A stretch of DNA of 40,357 nt from Comamonadaceae bacterium (GCA_027485235.1 JAIXRJ010000033.1:1-40357); one strand, 5' to 3'; positions 21,709-31,222 are shown, counted from the first letter of the stretch. The notes: generated by a model from the letters alone, not told the origin. Translations and numbers: made by a program.

Positions 21709-21737
21709 TTGACGAACCCAATTTTTTCTGCCAAAAT
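21709..21737 (+). promoter_or_regulatory. Promoter of the spc ribosomal operon
   Basis: TTGACG (21709-21714) and CAAAAT (21732-21737) are spaced by 17 bp and precede rplN by about 140 bp. A weak stem, GTTCG (21699-21703) with CGAAC (21713-21717), overlaps the -35 and is followed by six T residues, so the same bases may also end the glpK transcript. Confidence 0.55.
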
Positions 21738-21786
21738 AGCGGGCTTCGCTTTGCAAAAAGCTTAGACATCTGCCCAAACTGAAGTG

Positions 21787-21803
21787 CTGCGAGTGGTTCG
21801 CAG
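21787..21803 (+). promoter_or_regulatory. Leader hairpin upstream of rplN
   Basis: CTGCGA (21787-21792) pairs with TCGCAG (21798-21803) around GTGGT, with two G-U pairs possible below. It sits in the roughly 137-base leader of the rplN transcript and is a candidate regulatory structure; the regulator is unknown. Confidence 0.35.
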
Positions 21804-21881
21804 TGTGAAAGACGGGTCCAAGACTGATTCCTGTAAAGCGGCTCTGCTGCTTGGTAAGGGATACAAGTTGGGAACAAAGAA

Positions 21882-22250
21882 ATGATCCAGACAGAAACTC
21901 GGTTGGATGTGGCCGACAACACCGGCGCCAAGTCCGTGCTGTGCATCAAGGTGCTCGGCGGGTCCAAGCGTCGCTATGCAAGTGTTGGCGACATCATCAA
22001 GGTGAGCATCAAGGAAGCCGCTCCGCGTGGCCGCGTCAAAAAAGGCGAGGTTTACAGCGCAGTGGTGGTTCGCACGGCCAAGGGCATTCGCCGTGGTGAT
22101 GGTTCGCTTGTTAAATTTGATGGCAATGCAGCTGTTTTGCTGAATGCCAAGTTGGAGCCTATCGGCACCCGCATCTTCGGCCCGGTCACGCGTGAACTGC
22201 GTACCGAGAAGTTCATGAAGATCGTGTCCTTGGCCCCTGAAGTACTGTAA
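21882..22250 (+). CDS. rplN: 50S ribosomal protein L14
   Basis: 122 residues starting [20 protein letters not shown], diagnostic for uL14, with later marks [20 protein letters not shown] and [14 protein letters not shown]14 sits on the large-subunit face that meets 16S helix 44 and L19. It is the first gene of the spc-type block here; rpsQ, which normally precedes it, is absent and glpK stands 234 bp upstream instead. The next gene, rplX, starts 9 bp after its stop. Confidence 0.98.
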   Translation: MIQTETRLDVADNTGAKSVLCIKVLGGSKRRYASVGDIIKVSIKEAAPRGRVKKGEVYSAVVVRTAKGIRRGDGSLVKFDGNAAVLLNAKLEPIGTRIFGPVTRELRTEKFMKIVSLAPEVL

Positions 22251-22259
22251 GGACGCGCC

Positions 22260-22580
22260 ATGAACAAGATTCGCACCGGCGATGAAATCATCGTCATCAC
22301 AGGACGGGACAAGGGTAAGCGCGGCAAAGTCACTGCCCGTGCCACCGATTCTCATGTGTTGATCGACGGTATCAACATCGTTAAAAAGCACGCCAAGCCA
22401 AACCCCATGAAGGGTACAACGGGCGGCATCATCGAAAAGGCCATGCCGATTCACCAATCCAATGTGGCGATTTTCAACGTTGCTACGGGCAAGGCCGATC
22501 GTGTGGGCATCAAATTGCAGGCTGACGGCAAGCGCGTTCGCGTTTACAAGTCCAGCGGCGAAGAAATCAAGGTGGCATGA
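22260..22580 (+). CDS. rplX: 50S ribosomal protein L24
   Basis: 106 residues (E. coli 104). The KOW motif is at the start ([20 protein letters not shown]) and [13 protein letters not shown] follows. L24 is an assembly initiator that binds the 5' domain of 23S rRNA. The stop overlaps the ATG at 22577 in front of rplE by four bases, so rplX and rplE are translationally linked whichever rplE start is used. Confidence 0.98.
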   Translation: MNKIRTGDEIIVITGRDKGKRGKVTARATDSHVLIDGINIVKKHAKPNPMKGTTGGIIEKAMPIHQSNVAIFNVATGKADRVGIKLQADGKRVRVYKSSGEEIKVA

Positions 22581-22582
22581 GC

Positions 22583-23122
22583 ATGGCACGTTTGCAACAA
22601 ATCTTCCGCGAAAAAATCGCAGCTGACTTGACCGCCAAGTTTGGCTACAAGTCGCCCATGCAGGTGCCTCGCATCACCAAGATCACCTTGAACATGGGCG
22701 TGTCTGAAGCGGTCGCTGACAAAAAAGTCATGGACCACGCCGTGAGCGACTTGACCAAGATCGCCGGCCAAAAGCCTGTGGTGACCAAGGCCAAGAAAGC
22801 GATTGCCGGCTTCAAGATTCGTGAAATGCAGCCGATTGGTTGCATGGTCACACTGCGCGGCGTTCAGATGTATGAATTCCTGGATCGTTTCGTGACCGTG
22901 GCATTGCCCCGCGTGCGTGACTTCCGCGGTATTTCGGGTCGTGCGTTCGATGGCCGTGGCAACTACAACATCGGCGTCAAAGAGCAGATCATTTTCCCTG
23001 AGATTGAGTACGACAAGGTGGATGCCTTGCGCGGTCTCAACATCAGCATCACCACCACGGCCAAGTCTGACGAGGAGTGCAAAGCACTTCTGGCAGCTTT
23101 CCGCTTCCCCTTCAAGAACTGA
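22583..23122 (+). CDS. rplE: 50S ribosomal protein L5
   Basis: 179 residues from ATG 22583 ([16 protein letters not shown]). Another ATG two codons earlier, at 22577, overlaps the rplX stop. I prefer 22583 because AAGGTGG (22568-22574) is then 8 bases away rather than 2, and the length equals the E. coli protein. Family motifs are [36 protein letters not shown] and the C-terminal [17 protein letters not shown]5 binds 5S rRNA and the central protuberance. Confidence 0.97.
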   Translation: MARLQQIFREKIAADLTAKFGYKSPMQVPRITKITLNMGVSEAVADKKVMDHAVSDLTKIAGQKPVVTKAKKAIAGFKIREMQPIGCMVTLRGVQMYEFLDRFVTVALPRVRDFRGISGRAFDGRGNYNIGVKEQIIFPEIEYDKVDALRGLNISITTTAKSDEECKALLAAFRFPFKN

Positions 23123-23130
23123 GGTGTCAC

Positions 23131-23436
23131 GTGGCTAAAGTAGCTTTGATCGAGCGCGAGCTCAAGCGTGAAAAATTGGCAGCCAAGTACGCAAAAAAAT
23201 ATGCGGAATTCAAAGCCATCGCCAATGATTTCAAGCGCAGCGATGAAGAGCGTGCAGCTGCCCGTTTGGGTTTGCAAAAGCTCCCGCGCAACGCCAACCC
23301 GACCCGCCAACGCAACCGCTGTGAAATCACCGGTCGCCCCCGCGGCACGTTCCGTCAATTTGGTTTGGGTCGCGCCAAGATCCGTGAATTAGCCTTTGCT
23401 GGCAACATTCCGGGCGTGACCAAGGCCAGCTGGTAA
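23131..23436 (+). CDS. rpsN: 30S ribosomal protein S14 (zinc-independent form)
   Basis: 101 residues, the length of the long zinc-free S14. The start is GTG at 23131 with GAGGTG just before it; the open frame extends upstream, but [20 protein letters not shown] is the conserved beginning. The C-terminal [20 protein letters not shown] has a single Cys in place of the CxxC pairs of the zinc form. S14 is in the small-subunit head. It lies 8 bp after rplE. Confidence 0.98.
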   Translation: MAKVALIERELKREKLAAKYAKKYAEFKAIANDFKRSDEERAAARLGLQKLPRNANPTRQRNRCEITGRPRGTFRQFGLGRAKIRELAFAGNIPGVTKASW

Positions 23437-23454
23437 TCGGCAGGAGAGAACAAC

Positions 23455-23850
23455 ATGAGCATGAGTGATCCTATTGCCGATCTGTTGACCCGCATCCGCA
23501 ACGCACAAATGGTGGCCAAAGCCGCCGTGATGGTGCCTTCTTCCAAGGTGAAGGTGGCCATTGCTCAAGTGCTGAAAGATGAGGGCTACATTGACGGCTT
23601 CCAAGTCAAATCCGAAGATGGCAAAGCCACTCTCGAAATCGCCTTGAAATACTACGCAGGCCGTCCGGTCATCGAGCGCATTGAGCGTGTCAGCCGTCCT
23701 GGCCTTCGCGTTTACAAAGGCCGTGATGCCATTCCGCAAGTTCAAAACGGCTTGGGTGTGGCCATTGTCACCACACCTCAGGGCGTGATGACCGATCGCA
23801 AAGCGCGTGCAGCCGGCGTCGGCGGCGAAGTGCTCTGCTACGTCGCTTAA
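23455..23850 (+). CDS. rpsH: 30S ribosomal protein S8
   Basis: 131 residues. ATG 23455 has AGGAG (23442-23446) 8 bases upstream; ATG 23461 is an alternative. Signatures are [34 protein letters not shown] and the ending [21 protein letters not shown]8 binds the central domain of 16S rRNA and in E. coli represses the spc operon through a site near rplE; that site has not been tested here. Confidence 0.98.
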   Translation: MSMSDPIADLLTRIRNAQMVAKAAVMVPSSKVKVAIAQVLKDEGYIDGFQVKSEDGKATLEIALKYYAGRPVIERIERVSRPGLRVYKGRDAIPQVQNGLGVAIVTTPQGVMTDRKARAAGVGGEVLCYVA

Positions 23851-23863
23851 AGGGAGAAAAAGA

Positions 23864-24397
23864 ATGTCCCGCGTAGGAAAAATGCCTGTGACCATCCCCG
23901 CTGGTGTGGATGTGTCCATTCAAAACGAGCAGATCAGTGTGAAAGGCACCGGGGGCCAATTGGCCATCGCTGCCAACAGCCTGGTCATGATCAACAACGA
24001 GGGCGGCAAGTTGAGTTTTTTGCCTGCCAACGATTCACGTGAAGCCAACGCCATGAGTGGCACCTTGCGACAGCTGGTGAACAACATGGTAACCGGCGTG
24101 ACCAAGGGTTTCGAAAAGAAACTGAACCTGGTCGGTGTGGGCTACAAAGCCGCTGCCTCTGGTGCTAAGTTGAACTTGGCTGTTGGTTACTCACACCCTG
24201 TCAACATCGACATGCCTGCTGGCATCACGGTGGCCACGCCGACTGCGACCGAAATCGTGATCAAGGGTGCCGACCGCCAACGTGTTGGCCAAATCGCTGC
24301 TGAGATCCGTGCTGTTCGTCCTCCTGAGCCCTACAAAGGCAAAGGCATCCGTTATTCGGATGAGAAGATCACGATCAAAGAGACCAAGAAGAAATAA
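23864..24397 (+). CDS. rplF: 50S ribosomal protein L6
   Basis: 177 residues from ATG 23864 with AGGGAG upstream; the same length as E. coli L6. It begins [19 protein letters not shown] and contains VSKGFEKKL-like [18 protein letters not shown], then [20 protein letters not shown] and [11 protein letters not shown], the C-terminal signature. L6 lies near the sarcin-ricin loop. rplR follows 11 bp after the stop. Confidence 0.98.
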   Translation: MSRVGKMPVTIPAGVDVSIQNEQISVKGTGGQLAIAANSLVMINNEGGKLSFLPANDSREANAMSGTLRQLVNNMVTGVTKGFEKKLNLVGVGYKAAASGAKLNLAVGYSHPVNIDMPAGITVATPTATEIVIKGADRQRVGQIAAEIRAVRPPEPYKGKGIRYSDEKITIKETKKK

Positions 24398-24408
24398 GGA
24401 GCTGCACC

Positions 24409-24774
24409 ATGTTGACCAAGAAAGAGCAGCGTCTGCGTCGGGCACGCCAAACACGTATCCGCATTGCACAGCAAGGCGTGGCGCGTTTGACAGTGAACCG
24501 CACGAACTTGCACATCTACGCCAGTGTTATCTCTGGCTGCGGTACCAAAGTGTTGGCCAGCGCATCCACAGCCGAAGCGGAAGTGCGCACATCCCTGGGC
24601 GCTGCTGGCAAAGGCGGCAATGCCGCTGCAGCTTCAGTGATTGGCAAGCGCATTGCTGAAAAAGCAAAAGCTGCCGGCGTTGAGAAGGTCGCTTTCGACC
24701 GCGCAGGTTTCGCTTACCACGGTCGTGTCAAGGCTTTGGCCGAAGCAGCCCGTGAAGCCGGCCTGCAGTTCTAA
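24409..24774 (+). CDS. rplR: 50S ribosomal protein L18
   Basis: 121 residues (E. coli 117). It starts [20 protein letters not shown] and keeps [20 protein letters not shown] and [20 protein letters not shown], the 5S rRNA-binding family signature. It assembles with L5 on 5S rRNA. A GGAG ribosome site stands before the ATG. Confidence 0.98.
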   Translation: MLTKKEQRLRRARQTRIRIAQQGVARLTVNRTNLHIYASVISGCGTKVLASASTAEAEVRTSLGAAGKGGNAAAASVIGKRIAEKAKAAGVEKVAFDRAGFAYHGRVKALAEAAREAGLQF

Positions 24775-24791
24775 ACGGATCGGAGATACAA

Positions 24792-25310
24792 ATGGCTAAA
24801 TTCACAGCAAAACCACAGGCAGAAGGTCCAGAAGACGGCCTGCGCGAAAAAATGATTGCGGTCAACCGCGTCACCAAAGTGGTCAAGGGCGGCCGTATCC
24901 TCGGTTTCGCAGCATTGACCGTGGTCGGTGATGGCGACGGCAAAGTCGGCATGGGCAAGGGCAAATCGAAAGAAGTGCCTGTGGCCGTGCAAAAAGCGAT
25001 GGAAGAGGCACGCCGCAACCTGAACAAAGTGGCGTTGAAAAACGGCACGATTCACCACGCGGTGTTCGGTCACCATGGCGCAGCCCGCGTGATGATGGCG
25101 CCAGCACCGAAAGGCACTGGCATCATCGCTGGCGGTCCCATGCGTGCGGTGTTCGAAGTGGTCGGCATCACCGATATCGTGGCCAAAAGCCATGGTTCAT
25201 CCAACCCCTACAACATGGTTCGCGCCACCCTCGACGCCTTGTCTAACTGCACAACAGCTTCTAACGTCGCTGCCAAGCGTGGCAAGTCGGTTGAAGAGTT
25301 GTTCGTCTGA
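24792..25310 (+). CDS. rpsE: 30S ribosomal protein S5
   Basis: 172 residues. The double-stranded RNA-binding-like N-domain starts [20 protein letters not shown], with the signature [20 protein letters not shown], and the C-domain has [19 protein letters not shown] and [14 protein letters not shown]5 takes part in decoding fidelity and translocation. Spacing to rplR is 17 bp. Confidence 0.98.
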   Translation: MAKFTAKPQAEGPEDGLREKMIAVNRVTKVVKGGRILGFAALTVVGDGDGKVGMGKGKSKEVPVAVQKAMEEARRNLNKVALKNGTIHHAVFGHHGAARVMMAPAPKGTGIIAGGPMRAVFEVVGITDIVAKSHGSSNPYNMVRATLDALSNCTTASNVAAKRGKSVEELFV

Positions 25311-25324
25311 ACTGGAGATCGAAC

Positions 25325-25507
25325 ATGTCTACACAAACTACCGTGAAAGTCCAATTGGTGCGCAGCCCGATTGGTACCAAGCAATCTCACCGCGACACAG
25401 TCCGCGGTTTGGGCTTGCGCAAAGTCAACAGCGTCCGCGATTTGCAGGATACCCCTGCGGTGCGCGGCATGATCAACAAGATCAGCTATCTGGTCAAAGT
25501 TCTCTGA
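25325..25507 (+). CDS. rpmD: 50S ribosomal protein L30
   Basis: 60 residues (E. coli 59), [20 protein letters not shown] followed by [20 protein letters not shown] and a closing [13 protein letters not shown], the complete L30 pattern. GGAGATC lies just before the ATG, 14 bp after the rpsE stop. Confidence 0.97.
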   Translation: MSTQTTVKVQLVRSPIGTKQSHRDTVRGLGLRKVNSVRDLQDTPAVRGMINKISYLVKVL

Positions 25508-25517
25508 GAGATATCTG

Positions 25518-25949
25518 ATGGAACTCAACAGCATCAAACCCGCAGACGGCGCCAAACATGCACCTCGTCGCGTTGGCCGTGGCATCGGTTCTGGCCTGGG
25601 TAAAACCGCGGGCCGTGGTCACAAAGGTCAAAAATCCCGCTCCGGCGGTTATCACAAAGTGGGTTTCGAAGGCGGTCAAATGCCTTTGCAACGCCGTTTG
25701 CCCAAGCGTGGTTTCAAATCACATTTGCTGAAGTACAACGCAGAAATCACCTTGACCACACTGAGCAAGCTTGGTTTGGCTCAGGTGGATGTGTTGACAT
25801 TGAAGCAGGCAGGGCTGGTACCACAGATCGCCAAAGTGGTCAAAGTGATCAAATCCGGTGAACTCAACCTGGCGGTCAGTCTGGCAGGTATTGGTGCGAC
25901 TGCAGGTGCCAAAGCAGCGATTGAAGCTGCTGGTGGCGTCGTAGCCTGA
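25518..25949 (+). CDS. rplO: 50S ribosomal protein L15
   Basis: 143 residues (E. coli 144). The Gly-rich basic arm [20 protein letters not shown] and [20 protein letters not shown] are unmistakable; the C-terminus [20 protein letters not shown] matches the late-assembly globular part. It is 10 bp from rpmD and 22 bp from secY. Confidence 0.98.
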   Translation: MELNSIKPADGAKHAPRRVGRGIGSGLGKTAGRGHKGQKSRSGGYHKVGFEGGQMPLQRRLPKRGFKSHLLKYNAEITLTTLSKLGLAQVDVLTLKQAGLVPQIAKVVKVIKSGELNLAVSLAGIGATAGAKAAIEAAGGVVA

Positions 25950-25971
25950 ATGTTGAAGGTCGAGACACATC

Positions 25972-27291
25972 GTGGCAACCAACGCTAATCAGATCGCCAA
26001 GTCGGGCAAGTTCGGGGACCTGCGTCGCCGACTGGTCTTCTTGCTGCTCGCGTTGGTCGTTTACCGTGCTGGCGCGCACATCCCTGTTCCCGGTATAGAT
26101 CCTGAACAACTGAAGCAACTGTTCAACGGTCAACAAGGCGGGATTCTGAGCTTGTTCAACATGTTCTCAGGTGGTGCGCTGTCCCGGTTTACCGTGTTCG
26201 CTTTGGGCATCATGCCGTACATCTCCGCATCCATCGTGATGCAACTGCTGACCTATGTCCTTCCTGCATTTGAGCAGTTGAAGAAAGAGGGCGAGGCAGG
26301 TCGGCGCAAGATCACGCAATACACCCGTTTTGGTGCTTTGGGCTTGGCAGTCTTTCAGTCCTTGGGGATCGCCGTTGCTTTGGAAGCTTCCGCTGGCTTG
26401 GTGATCAGTCCAGGTTTAGGCTTCCGGATGACCGCTGTGGTCAGCTTGACCGCAGGAACCATGTTCTTGATGTGGTTGGGTGAGCAAATCACAGAGCGTG
26501 GCTTGGGCAATGGCATTTCGATTCTTATTTTTGCTGGCATTGCCGCAGGCTTGCCCAGTGCAATGGGTGGTTTGTTTGAGTTGGTCCGCACGGGTGCTAT
26601 GAACCCCTTGGTGTCGATCCTGATCATCGCCGTGGTGGTCTTGGTGACCTATTTCGTGGTCTTCGTTGAACGCGGTCAGCGCAAAATTTTGGTGAATTAC
26701 GCACGCCGTCAGGTTGGCAACAAGGTGTATGGTGGTCAATCTTCTCACCTGCCCCTCAAGCTGAACATGGCGGGGGTGATTCCACCGATCTTTGCTTCAT
26801 CCATTATTTTGCTTCCCGCGACGGTGATCAACTGGTTCAGCGCCGGTGAAACCGAAAGTGTCGTGGTGAGGTTTTTCAAAGATGTGGCAAGTACGTTAAC
26901 ACCCGGACAGCCGATTTACGTGATGTTGTACGCCGCTGCGATCATTTTCTTCTGTTTTTTCTACACTGCTTTGGTCTTCAACAGCCGTGAAACGGCAGAC
27001 AACTTGAAGAAAAGTGGTGCGTTTATACCCGGGATCCGTCCTGGAGACCAAACTGCTCGCTACATAGACAAAATCCTGTTGCGATTGACTTTGGCAGGTG
27101 CGATCTACATCACGTTTGTCTGTCTGCTCCCCGAGTTCTTGATTCTGAAATACAATGTTCCGTTTTACTTTGGCGGCACATCTTTGCTGATCATCGTGGT
27201 GGTCACCATGGATTTCATGGCCCAAGTTCAGAATTATTTGATGTCTCAACAGTATGAGTCGCTCTTGAAAAAGGCGAGTTTCAAGTCTTGA
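25972..27291 (+). CDS. secY: Preprotein translocase subunit SecY
   Basis: 439 residues starting at GTG 25972 ([20 protein letters not shown]). SecY is the protein-conducting channel of the inner membrane, working with SecE, SecG and SecA. Ten transmembrane segments are evident, starting [20 protein letters not shown] with the plug region just after; [15 protein letters not shown] and [20 protein letters not shown] are conserved helices, and the cytoplasmic loop [13 protein letters not shown] interacts with SecA and the ribosome. The infA gene often found next in other beta-proteobacteria is absent; 92 bp with two hairpins separate secY from rpmJ. Confidence 0.98.
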   Translation: MATNANQIAKSGKFGDLRRRLVFLLLALVVYRAGAHIPVPGIDPEQLKQLFNGQQGGILSLFNMFSGGALSRFTVFALGIMPYISASIVMQLLTYVLPAFEQLKKEGEAGRRKITQYTRFGALGLAVFQSLGIAVALEASAGLVISPGLGFRMTAVVSLTAGTMFLMWLGEQITERGLGNGISILIFAGIAAGLPSAMGGLFELVRTGAMNPLVSILIIAVVVLVTYFVVFVERGQRKILVNYARRQVGNKVYGGQSSHLPLKLNMAGVIPPIFASSIILLPATVINWFSAGETESVVVRFFKDVASTLTPGQPIYVMLYAAAIIFFCFFYTALVFNSRETADNLKKSGAFIPGIRPGDQTARYIDKILLRLTLAGAIYITFVCLLPEFLILKYNVPFYFGGTSLLIIVVVTMDFMAQVQNYLMSQQYESLLKKASFKS

Positions 27292-27307
27292 GTGCTGGCA
27301 TGCTATT

Positions 27308-27358
27308 TCCCGCCCTGAATGCGGGACCACCTTCAAGGCTTGACTGCAAAGTCAGGCC
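27308..27358 (+). promoter_or_regulatory. Two hairpins between secY and rpmJ
   Basis: TCCCGC (27308-27313) pairs with GCGGGA (27321-27326), and GGCTTGAC (27337-27344) with GTCAGGCC (27351-27358), the latter 8 bp with one G-U. They lie between the end of the spc genes and the alpha genes and may process or attenuate the message. No T-run follows. Confidence 0.45.
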
Positions 27359-27383
27359 AAACAGAGAGTTTTAGGAGAGAACC

Positions 27384-27497
27384 ATGAGAGTTTCTGCTTC
27401 GGTAAAAAAAATTTGCCGTAACTGCAAAGTCATTCGCCGTAAAGGCGTTGTTCGTGTGATCTGCACAGATCCACGTCATAAGCAGCGTCAAGGCTGA
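27384..27497 (+). CDS. rpmJ: 50S ribosomal protein L36
   Basis: 37 residues, [20 protein letters not shown] then [17 protein letters not shown]. The zinc ligands Cys11, Cys14, Cys27 and His32 are all present, so this is the zinc-binding form. AGGAGAG lies seven bases before the ATG. It opens the alpha-operon half of the cluster, and rpsM follows after 24 bp. Confidence 0.97.
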   Translation: MRVSASVKKICRNCKVIRRKGVVRVICTDPRHKQRQG

Positions 27498-27521
27498 TTG
27501 AACTAGTTTTAGAGGACGAAA

Positions 27522-27887
27522 ATGGCACGTATCGCTGGCATCAACATTCCGCCGCACAAACATGCTGAAATTGGCTTAACCGCCATTTTTGGTATTGGTC
27601 GCACCCGCGCACGCCAAATTTGCGAGGCCTGCGGCATCGCTTATTCCAAGAAGATCAAAGATCTGACGGATGGTGATTTGGAAAAAATTCGCGATCACAT
27701 CGCTGTGTTCACCATTGAAGGTGATCTGCGACGCGAGACCACCATGAACATCAAGCGCTTGATGGACATCGGTTGCTACCGTGGTTTCCGCCACCGTCGC
27801 GGTTTGCCCATGCGCGGCCAGCGTACAAGGACCAATGCCCGCACCCGCAAGGGTCCGCGCAAGGGCGCAGCGGCTCTGAAGAAATAA
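27522..27887 (+). CDS. rpsM: 30S ribosomal protein S13
   Basis: 121 residues, beginning [20 protein letters not shown] with the helix-hairpin-helix [17 protein letters not shown] and the basic tail [21 protein letters not shown]13 forms head-to-large-subunit bridges and contacts P-site tRNA. The gene has an AGAGGA ribosome site, and rpsK follows after 19 bp. Confidence 0.98.
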   Translation: MARIAGINIPPHKHAEIGLTAIFGIGRTRARQICEACGIAYSKKIKDLTDGDLEKIRDHIAVFTIEGDLRRETTMNIKRLMDIGCYRGFRHRRGLPMRGQRTRTNARTRKGPRKGAAALKK

Positions 27888-27906
27888 GCAGAATTGAGAG
27901 ACCATC

Positions 27907-28311
27907 ATGGCTAAAGCACAATCAAACAGCGCAGCACAACGTGTACGCAAGAAAGTCCGCAAGAACATTGCCGACGGCATTGCACACGTGCACGCTTCGT
28001 TCAACAACACCATCATCACGATCACTGATCGACAAGGCAATGCATTGTCTTGGGCTTCGTCGGGTGGCCAAGGCTTCAAAGGTTCGCGCAAATCGACGCC
28101 TTTCGCGGCTCAGGTTGCTTCCGAAGTGGCTGGTCGCGCAGCGCAAGAACAAGGCATCAAGAACCTCGACGTCGAGATCAAGGGCCCAGGCCCAGGCCGT
28201 GAGTCATCGGTTCGTGCCTTGGGTGCATTGGGCATCCGCATCACTTCCATCTCGGACGTGACGCCTGTCCCGCACAACGGTTGCCGCCCTCAAAAGCGTC
28301 GTCGCATCTAA
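27907..28311 (+). CDS. rpsK: 30S ribosomal protein S11
   Basis: 134 residues (E. coli 129). The signature [20 protein letters not shown] is followed by [20 protein letters not shown] and the C-terminal [18 protein letters not shown], where the isoaspartate-prone Asn-Gly is found. S11 is a platform protein near the mRNA exit. An 86-bp gap with a long hairpin separates it from rpsD. Confidence 0.98.
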   Translation: MAKAQSNSAAQRVRKKVRKNIADGIAHVHASFNNTIITITDRQGNALSWASSGGQGFKGSRKSTPFAAQVASEVAGRAAQEQGIKNLDVEIKGPGPGRESSVRALGALGIRITSISDVTPVPHNGCRPQKRRRI

Positions 28312-28329
28312 TTTCAAACCAAGCCCACC

Positions 28330-28355
28330 GCCAGGCCATGCTTGCATCGCCTGGC
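28330..28355 (+). promoter_or_regulatory. Long hairpin in the rpsK-rpsD gap
   Basis: GCCAGGC (28330-28336) pairs with GCCTGGC (28349-28355); inside, ATGC (28338-28341) faces GCAT (28344-28347) across a C-C mismatch. No T-run follows. It may be an RNA processing or control element for rpsD. Confidence 0.5.
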
Positions 28356-28397
28356 TCCCGCGTTGTTAATGCGGCAGTTGTATAAAAGGAAAATCAA

Positions 28398-29021
28398 GTG
28401 GCACGCTACCTCGGCCCCAAGGCCAAACTTTCTCGCCGTGAAGGCACCGATTTGTTCCTCAAGAGCGCACGCCGCTCGATCGCGGACAAGTCCAAATTTG
28501 ACACCAAGCCTGGCCAGCATGGCCGCACTTCGGGTCAGCGCACTTCAGATTACGGTTTGCAGTTGCGTGAAAAGCAAAAAGTCAAGCGCATGTATGGCGT
28601 GTTGGAGAAGCAATTCCGCCGTTACTTTGCTGAGGCCGATCGCCGCAAAGGCAATACGGGCTCGAATTTGTTGGGTTTGCTCGAATGCCGTTTGGACAAT
28701 GTGGTTTACCGCATGGGTTTCGGCTCGACGCGCGCTGAAGCCCGTCAAATGGTTTCTCACAAAGCCATCATCGTCAACGGACAGTCCGTGAACATCCCCT
28801 CTTACTTGGTCAAGGCCGGTGATGTCATTGCTGTTCGGGAAAAGTCAAAGAAGCAAAACCGAGTGGTTGAAGCTTTGCAATTGGCATTGCAAGTGGGTCT
28901 TCCTGCTTGGGTCGAAGTCAACGCCGACAAGGCTGAAGGCACCTTCAAGAAGGTGCCTGATCGCGATGAATTCGCGGCTGACATCAACGAATCGTTGATC
29001 GTCGAACTGTACTCGCGTTAA
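28398..29021 (+). CDS. rpsD: 30S ribosomal protein S4 (zinc-free form)
   Basis: 207 residues from GTG 28398, with AAAAGGAAA upstream. The N-terminus [20 protein letters not shown] lacks the Cys zinc cluster. The S4 RNA-binding domain is [20 protein letters not shown] with [21 protein letters not shown]4 starts 16S rRNA assembly and in E. coli represses the alpha operon by binding the rpsM leader; the 86-bp hairpin-bearing gap before rpsD here is not the E. coli arrangement. Confidence 0.98.
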   Translation: MARYLGPKAKLSRREGTDLFLKSARRSIADKSKFDTKPGQHGRTSGQRTSDYGLQLREKQKVKRMYGVLEKQFRRYFAEADRRKGNTGSNLLGLLECRLDNVVYRMGFGSTRAEARQMVSHKAIIVNGQSVNIPSYLVKAGDVIAVREKSKKQNRVVEALQLALQVGLPAWVEVNADKAEGTFKKVPDRDEFAADINESLIVELYSR

Positions 29022-29042
29022 TTCTGAGTCGTTTCAATCGTT

Positions 29043-29071
29043 CCCGGGCAGCCTTGCATGGCCGCACCGGG
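29043..29071 (+). promoter_or_regulatory. Long hairpin in the rpsD-rpoA gap
   Basis: CCCGG (29043-29047) pairs with CCGGG (29067-29071); an inner stem pairs 29048-29053 with 29060-29065 with one mismatch and a bulged A, around TTGCAT. There is no U-run. It resembles the hairpin before rpsD in size and position. Confidence 0.45.
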
Positions 29072-29125
29072 TGCTCCATCAGCCTTACCGGTGTAACGTA
29101 CCGAGGGTATTGAGAGGAAGTCTGA

Positions 29126-30118
29126 ATGCAAACCAATCTGTTGAAACCCAAAGCCATCCAAGTCGAGCAATTGGCTGTCAACCGTGCCAAAGTCACGTTG
29201 GAGCCTTTCGAGCGTGGCTACGGCCATACCCTCGGTAACGCCTTGCGACGTGTTTTGTTGTCCTCGATGGTCGGTTATTCCGCTACAGAAGTCACCATCG
29301 CAGGGGTTGTCCACGAGTATTCGTCCATTGACGGTGTTCAAGAAGACGTGGTGAACATCTTGTTGAACCTCAAAGGTGTAGTGTTCAAATTGCACAACCG
29401 TGATGAGGTGACACTGAGCCTGCGCAAAGACGGTGAAGGCACTGTCACTGCAGCCGATATCCAGACGCCGCATGATGTCGAGATCATCAACCCTGAGCAC
29501 ATCATTGCCAACTTGTCGCATGGCGGCAAATTGGACATGCAAATCAAAGTTGAAAAAGGCCGCGGTTATGTGCCTGGTTCCATGCGTCGCTTTGCTGATG
29601 AGCCGACCAAAGCTTTAGGTCGTATTGTGTTGGACGCTTCTTTTTCACCAGTCAAACGCGTGAGTTACATCGTTGAAAGTGCGCGTGTTGAACAGCGTAC
29701 CGATCTGGACAAACTGGTGATCGAGATTGAGACCAATGGTGCCATCACTGCAGAAGATGCTGTGCGCGCTTCGGCTAAGATTTTGGTTGAGCAGTTGGCT
29801 GTGTTTGCGCAATTGGAAGGCAGCGAGTTGTCCGCATTCGATGCACCAGCTCAGCGTGGTGGGGCTGGCAGTTTCGACCCGATTTTGTTGCGCCCAGTTG
29901 ACGAACTTGAGCTCACTGTTCGTTCGGCCAATTGCCTCAAAGCAGAAAACATCTATTACATCGGTGATCTGATCCAGCGAACTGAAAATGAGCTGTTGAA
30001 GACGCCTAATTTGGGTCGCAAATCTCTCAACGAAATCAAGGAAGTTTTGGCTTCTCGTGGTTTGACTTTGGGGATGAAACTTGAAGCTTGGCCTCCAGCA
30101 GGTCTCGACAAGCGTTGA
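29126..30118 (+). CDS. rpoA: RNA polymerase alpha subunit
   Basis: 330 residues. The N-terminal dimerisation domain (about 1-230) includes [20 protein letters not shown] and [20 protein letters not shown]; after a short linker the C-terminal domain (about 250-325) has the DNA- and activator-contacting helices with [20 protein letters not shown] and [20 protein letters not shown]. It assembles the core polymerase. GAGAGGAAG precedes the ATG. The 104-bp gap before it carries a hairpin that may allow separate dosing of rpoA. Confidence 0.98.
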   Translation: MQTNLLKPKAIQVEQLAVNRAKVTLEPFERGYGHTLGNALRRVLLSSMVGYSATEVTIAGVVHEYSSIDGVQEDVVNILLNLKGVVFKLHNRDEVTLSLRKDGEGTVTAADIQTPHDVEIINPEHIIANLSHGGKLDMQIKVEKGRGYVPGSMRRFADEPTKALGRIVLDASFSPVKRVSYIVESARVEQRTDLDKLVIEIETNGAITAEDAVRASAKILVEQLAVFAQLEGSELSAFDAPAQRGGAGSFDPILLRPVDELELTVRSANCLKAENIYYIGDLIQRTENELLKTPNLGRKSLNEIKEVLASRGLTLGMKLEAWPPAGLDKR

Positions 30119-30127
30119 TAAAAAGTT

Positions 30128-30143
30128 CCCGAATTCATTCGGG
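30128..30143 (+). promoter_or_regulatory. Hairpin between rpoA and rplQ
   Basis: CCCGAA (30128-30133) pairs perfectly with TTCGGG (30138-30143) around a TTCA tetraloop, 10 bp after the rpoA stop. Without a U-run it is more likely an RNA stability or processing element than a terminator. Confidence 0.45.
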
Positions 30144-30199
30144 TTGTGCACGGGCAGTACCTGATACGGCTGCTTGTTTAATAAAGAAAGGAAAGCACC

Positions 30200-30586
30200 A
30201 TGCGCCACGGACACGGTCTGCGTAAACTCAACCGCACCAGCGAACACCGCCTCGCGATGCTTCGCAACATGATGAACTCGCTCATTGAGCACGAAGTCAT
30301 CAAAACCACATTGCCCAAGGCCAAAGAATTGCGCCGCGTGATCGAACCCATGATCACCTTGGCCAAAGAGGACAAACTGTCCAACAAGCGTTTGGCTTTC
30401 AACCGTCTGCGCGACCGCGACAGCGTCGTGAAACTTTTCGCCGATTTGGGCCCACGTTTTGCCAATCGTCCGGGTGGTTACACCCGTATCCTCAAAATGG
30501 GCTACCGCGTGGGTGACAATGCGCCAATGGCACTGGTTGAATTGGTCGATCGTGCGGATTCATCTGCCGAACAGGCTGCAGAATAA
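30200..30586 (+). CDS. rplQ: 50S ribosomal protein L17
   Basis: 128 residues (E. coli 127). [20 protein letters not shown] is diagnostic, with [20 protein letters not shown] and [21 protein letters not shown]17 lies at the peptide exit-tunnel side of the large subunit. AAAGGAAAG gives the ribosome site. It is the last protein gene of the cluster; the initiator tRNA begins 19 bp later. Confidence 0.98.
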   Translation: MRHGHGLRKLNRTSEHRLAMLRNMMNSLIEHEVIKTTLPKAKELRRVIEPMITLAKEDKLSNKRLAFNRLRDRDSVVKLFADLGPRFANRPGGYTRILKMGYRVGDNAPMALVELVDRADSSAEQAAE

Positions 30587-30605
30587 GCTATAATCACATT
30601 CTTAC

Positions 30606-30682
<77 letters not shown>

Positions 30683-30704
30683 ATTTCAACGCGAGTTGAT
30701 TTTC

Positions 30705-30732
30705 AAAAAAGCCCTCGTAAGAGGGCTTTTTT
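30705..30732. terminator. Strong bidirectional intrinsic terminator
   Basis: GCCCTC (30711-30716) and GAGGGC (30721-30726) form a stem with a GTAA loop, flanked by six A residues on the left and six T residues on the right. It ends the ribosomal and initiator tRNA transcript on the plus strand and can equally end the cinA transcript arriving on the minus strand (cinA stops 20 bp away). Confidence 0.93.
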
Positions 30733-30751
30733 GTGCCCGACATTCATTGAC

Positions 30752-31222
30752 TCAGGGCAGGCGCTTGTGCAGACCATCCAATGCGGCCATGGTTGTGGCC
30801 AATCGAATCTGCGCCCGGTCCCCTTGGAACAAACGCATTTCGGCATGCACTGTACCCGCAACACACCAAGCCAACCAAACCGTACCAACAGGTTTTTCGG
30901 CCGAGCCCCCAGCAGGCCCAGCAATTCCCGTGACGGCAACGGCCACTTGGGCTTTGGATCGATAGCATGTGCCCAAAGCCATGGCGCGTGCCACGGATTC
31001 GCTGACTGCCCCGTCACGCTCGATGAGGGCCCCAGGCACGCCCAGCATTTGAGTTTTGGCTTCGTTGGAATAGGTCACAAAACCACGGTCAAACCAAACG
31101 CTGGAACCCGCCAATTCAGTGCATTGGGCGGCGATCAAGCCACCGGTGCAACTTTCGGCAGTGGCCATCATCCACTTCAAGCCTAGCAGTCGCTCTGCCA
31201 AGTGGGGGACGATGGTGTTCAC
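30752..31222 (-). CDS. pncC: CinA-family nicotinamide-nucleotide amidase (PncC type)
   Basis: 156 residues from GTG at 31222-31220, which overlaps the pgpA stop as GTGA and has GGAGGT (31235-31230 on this strand) 7 bases before it; a longer frame starts at ATG 31261, but would overlap pgpA by 43 bp. Only the C-terminal CinA domain is present, as in the short PncC/YgaD enzymes that turn nicotinamide mononucleotide into nicotinate mononucleotide. The catalytic motifs are TAESCTGGLIAAQCTELAGS, RGFVTYSNEAKTQMLGV, GAVSESVARAMA and AVTGIAGPAGGSAEKPVGTV. Last gene of the apaG-thiL-pgpA-cinA run. Confidence 0.92.
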   Translation of the reverse strand: MNTIVPHLAERLLGLKWMMATAESCTGGLIAAQCTELAGSSVWFDRGFVTYSNEAKTQMLGVPGALIERDGAVSESVARAMALGTCYRSKAQVAVAVTGIAGPAGGSAEKPVGTVWLAWCVAGTVHAEMRLFQGDRAQIRLATTMAALDGLHKRLP

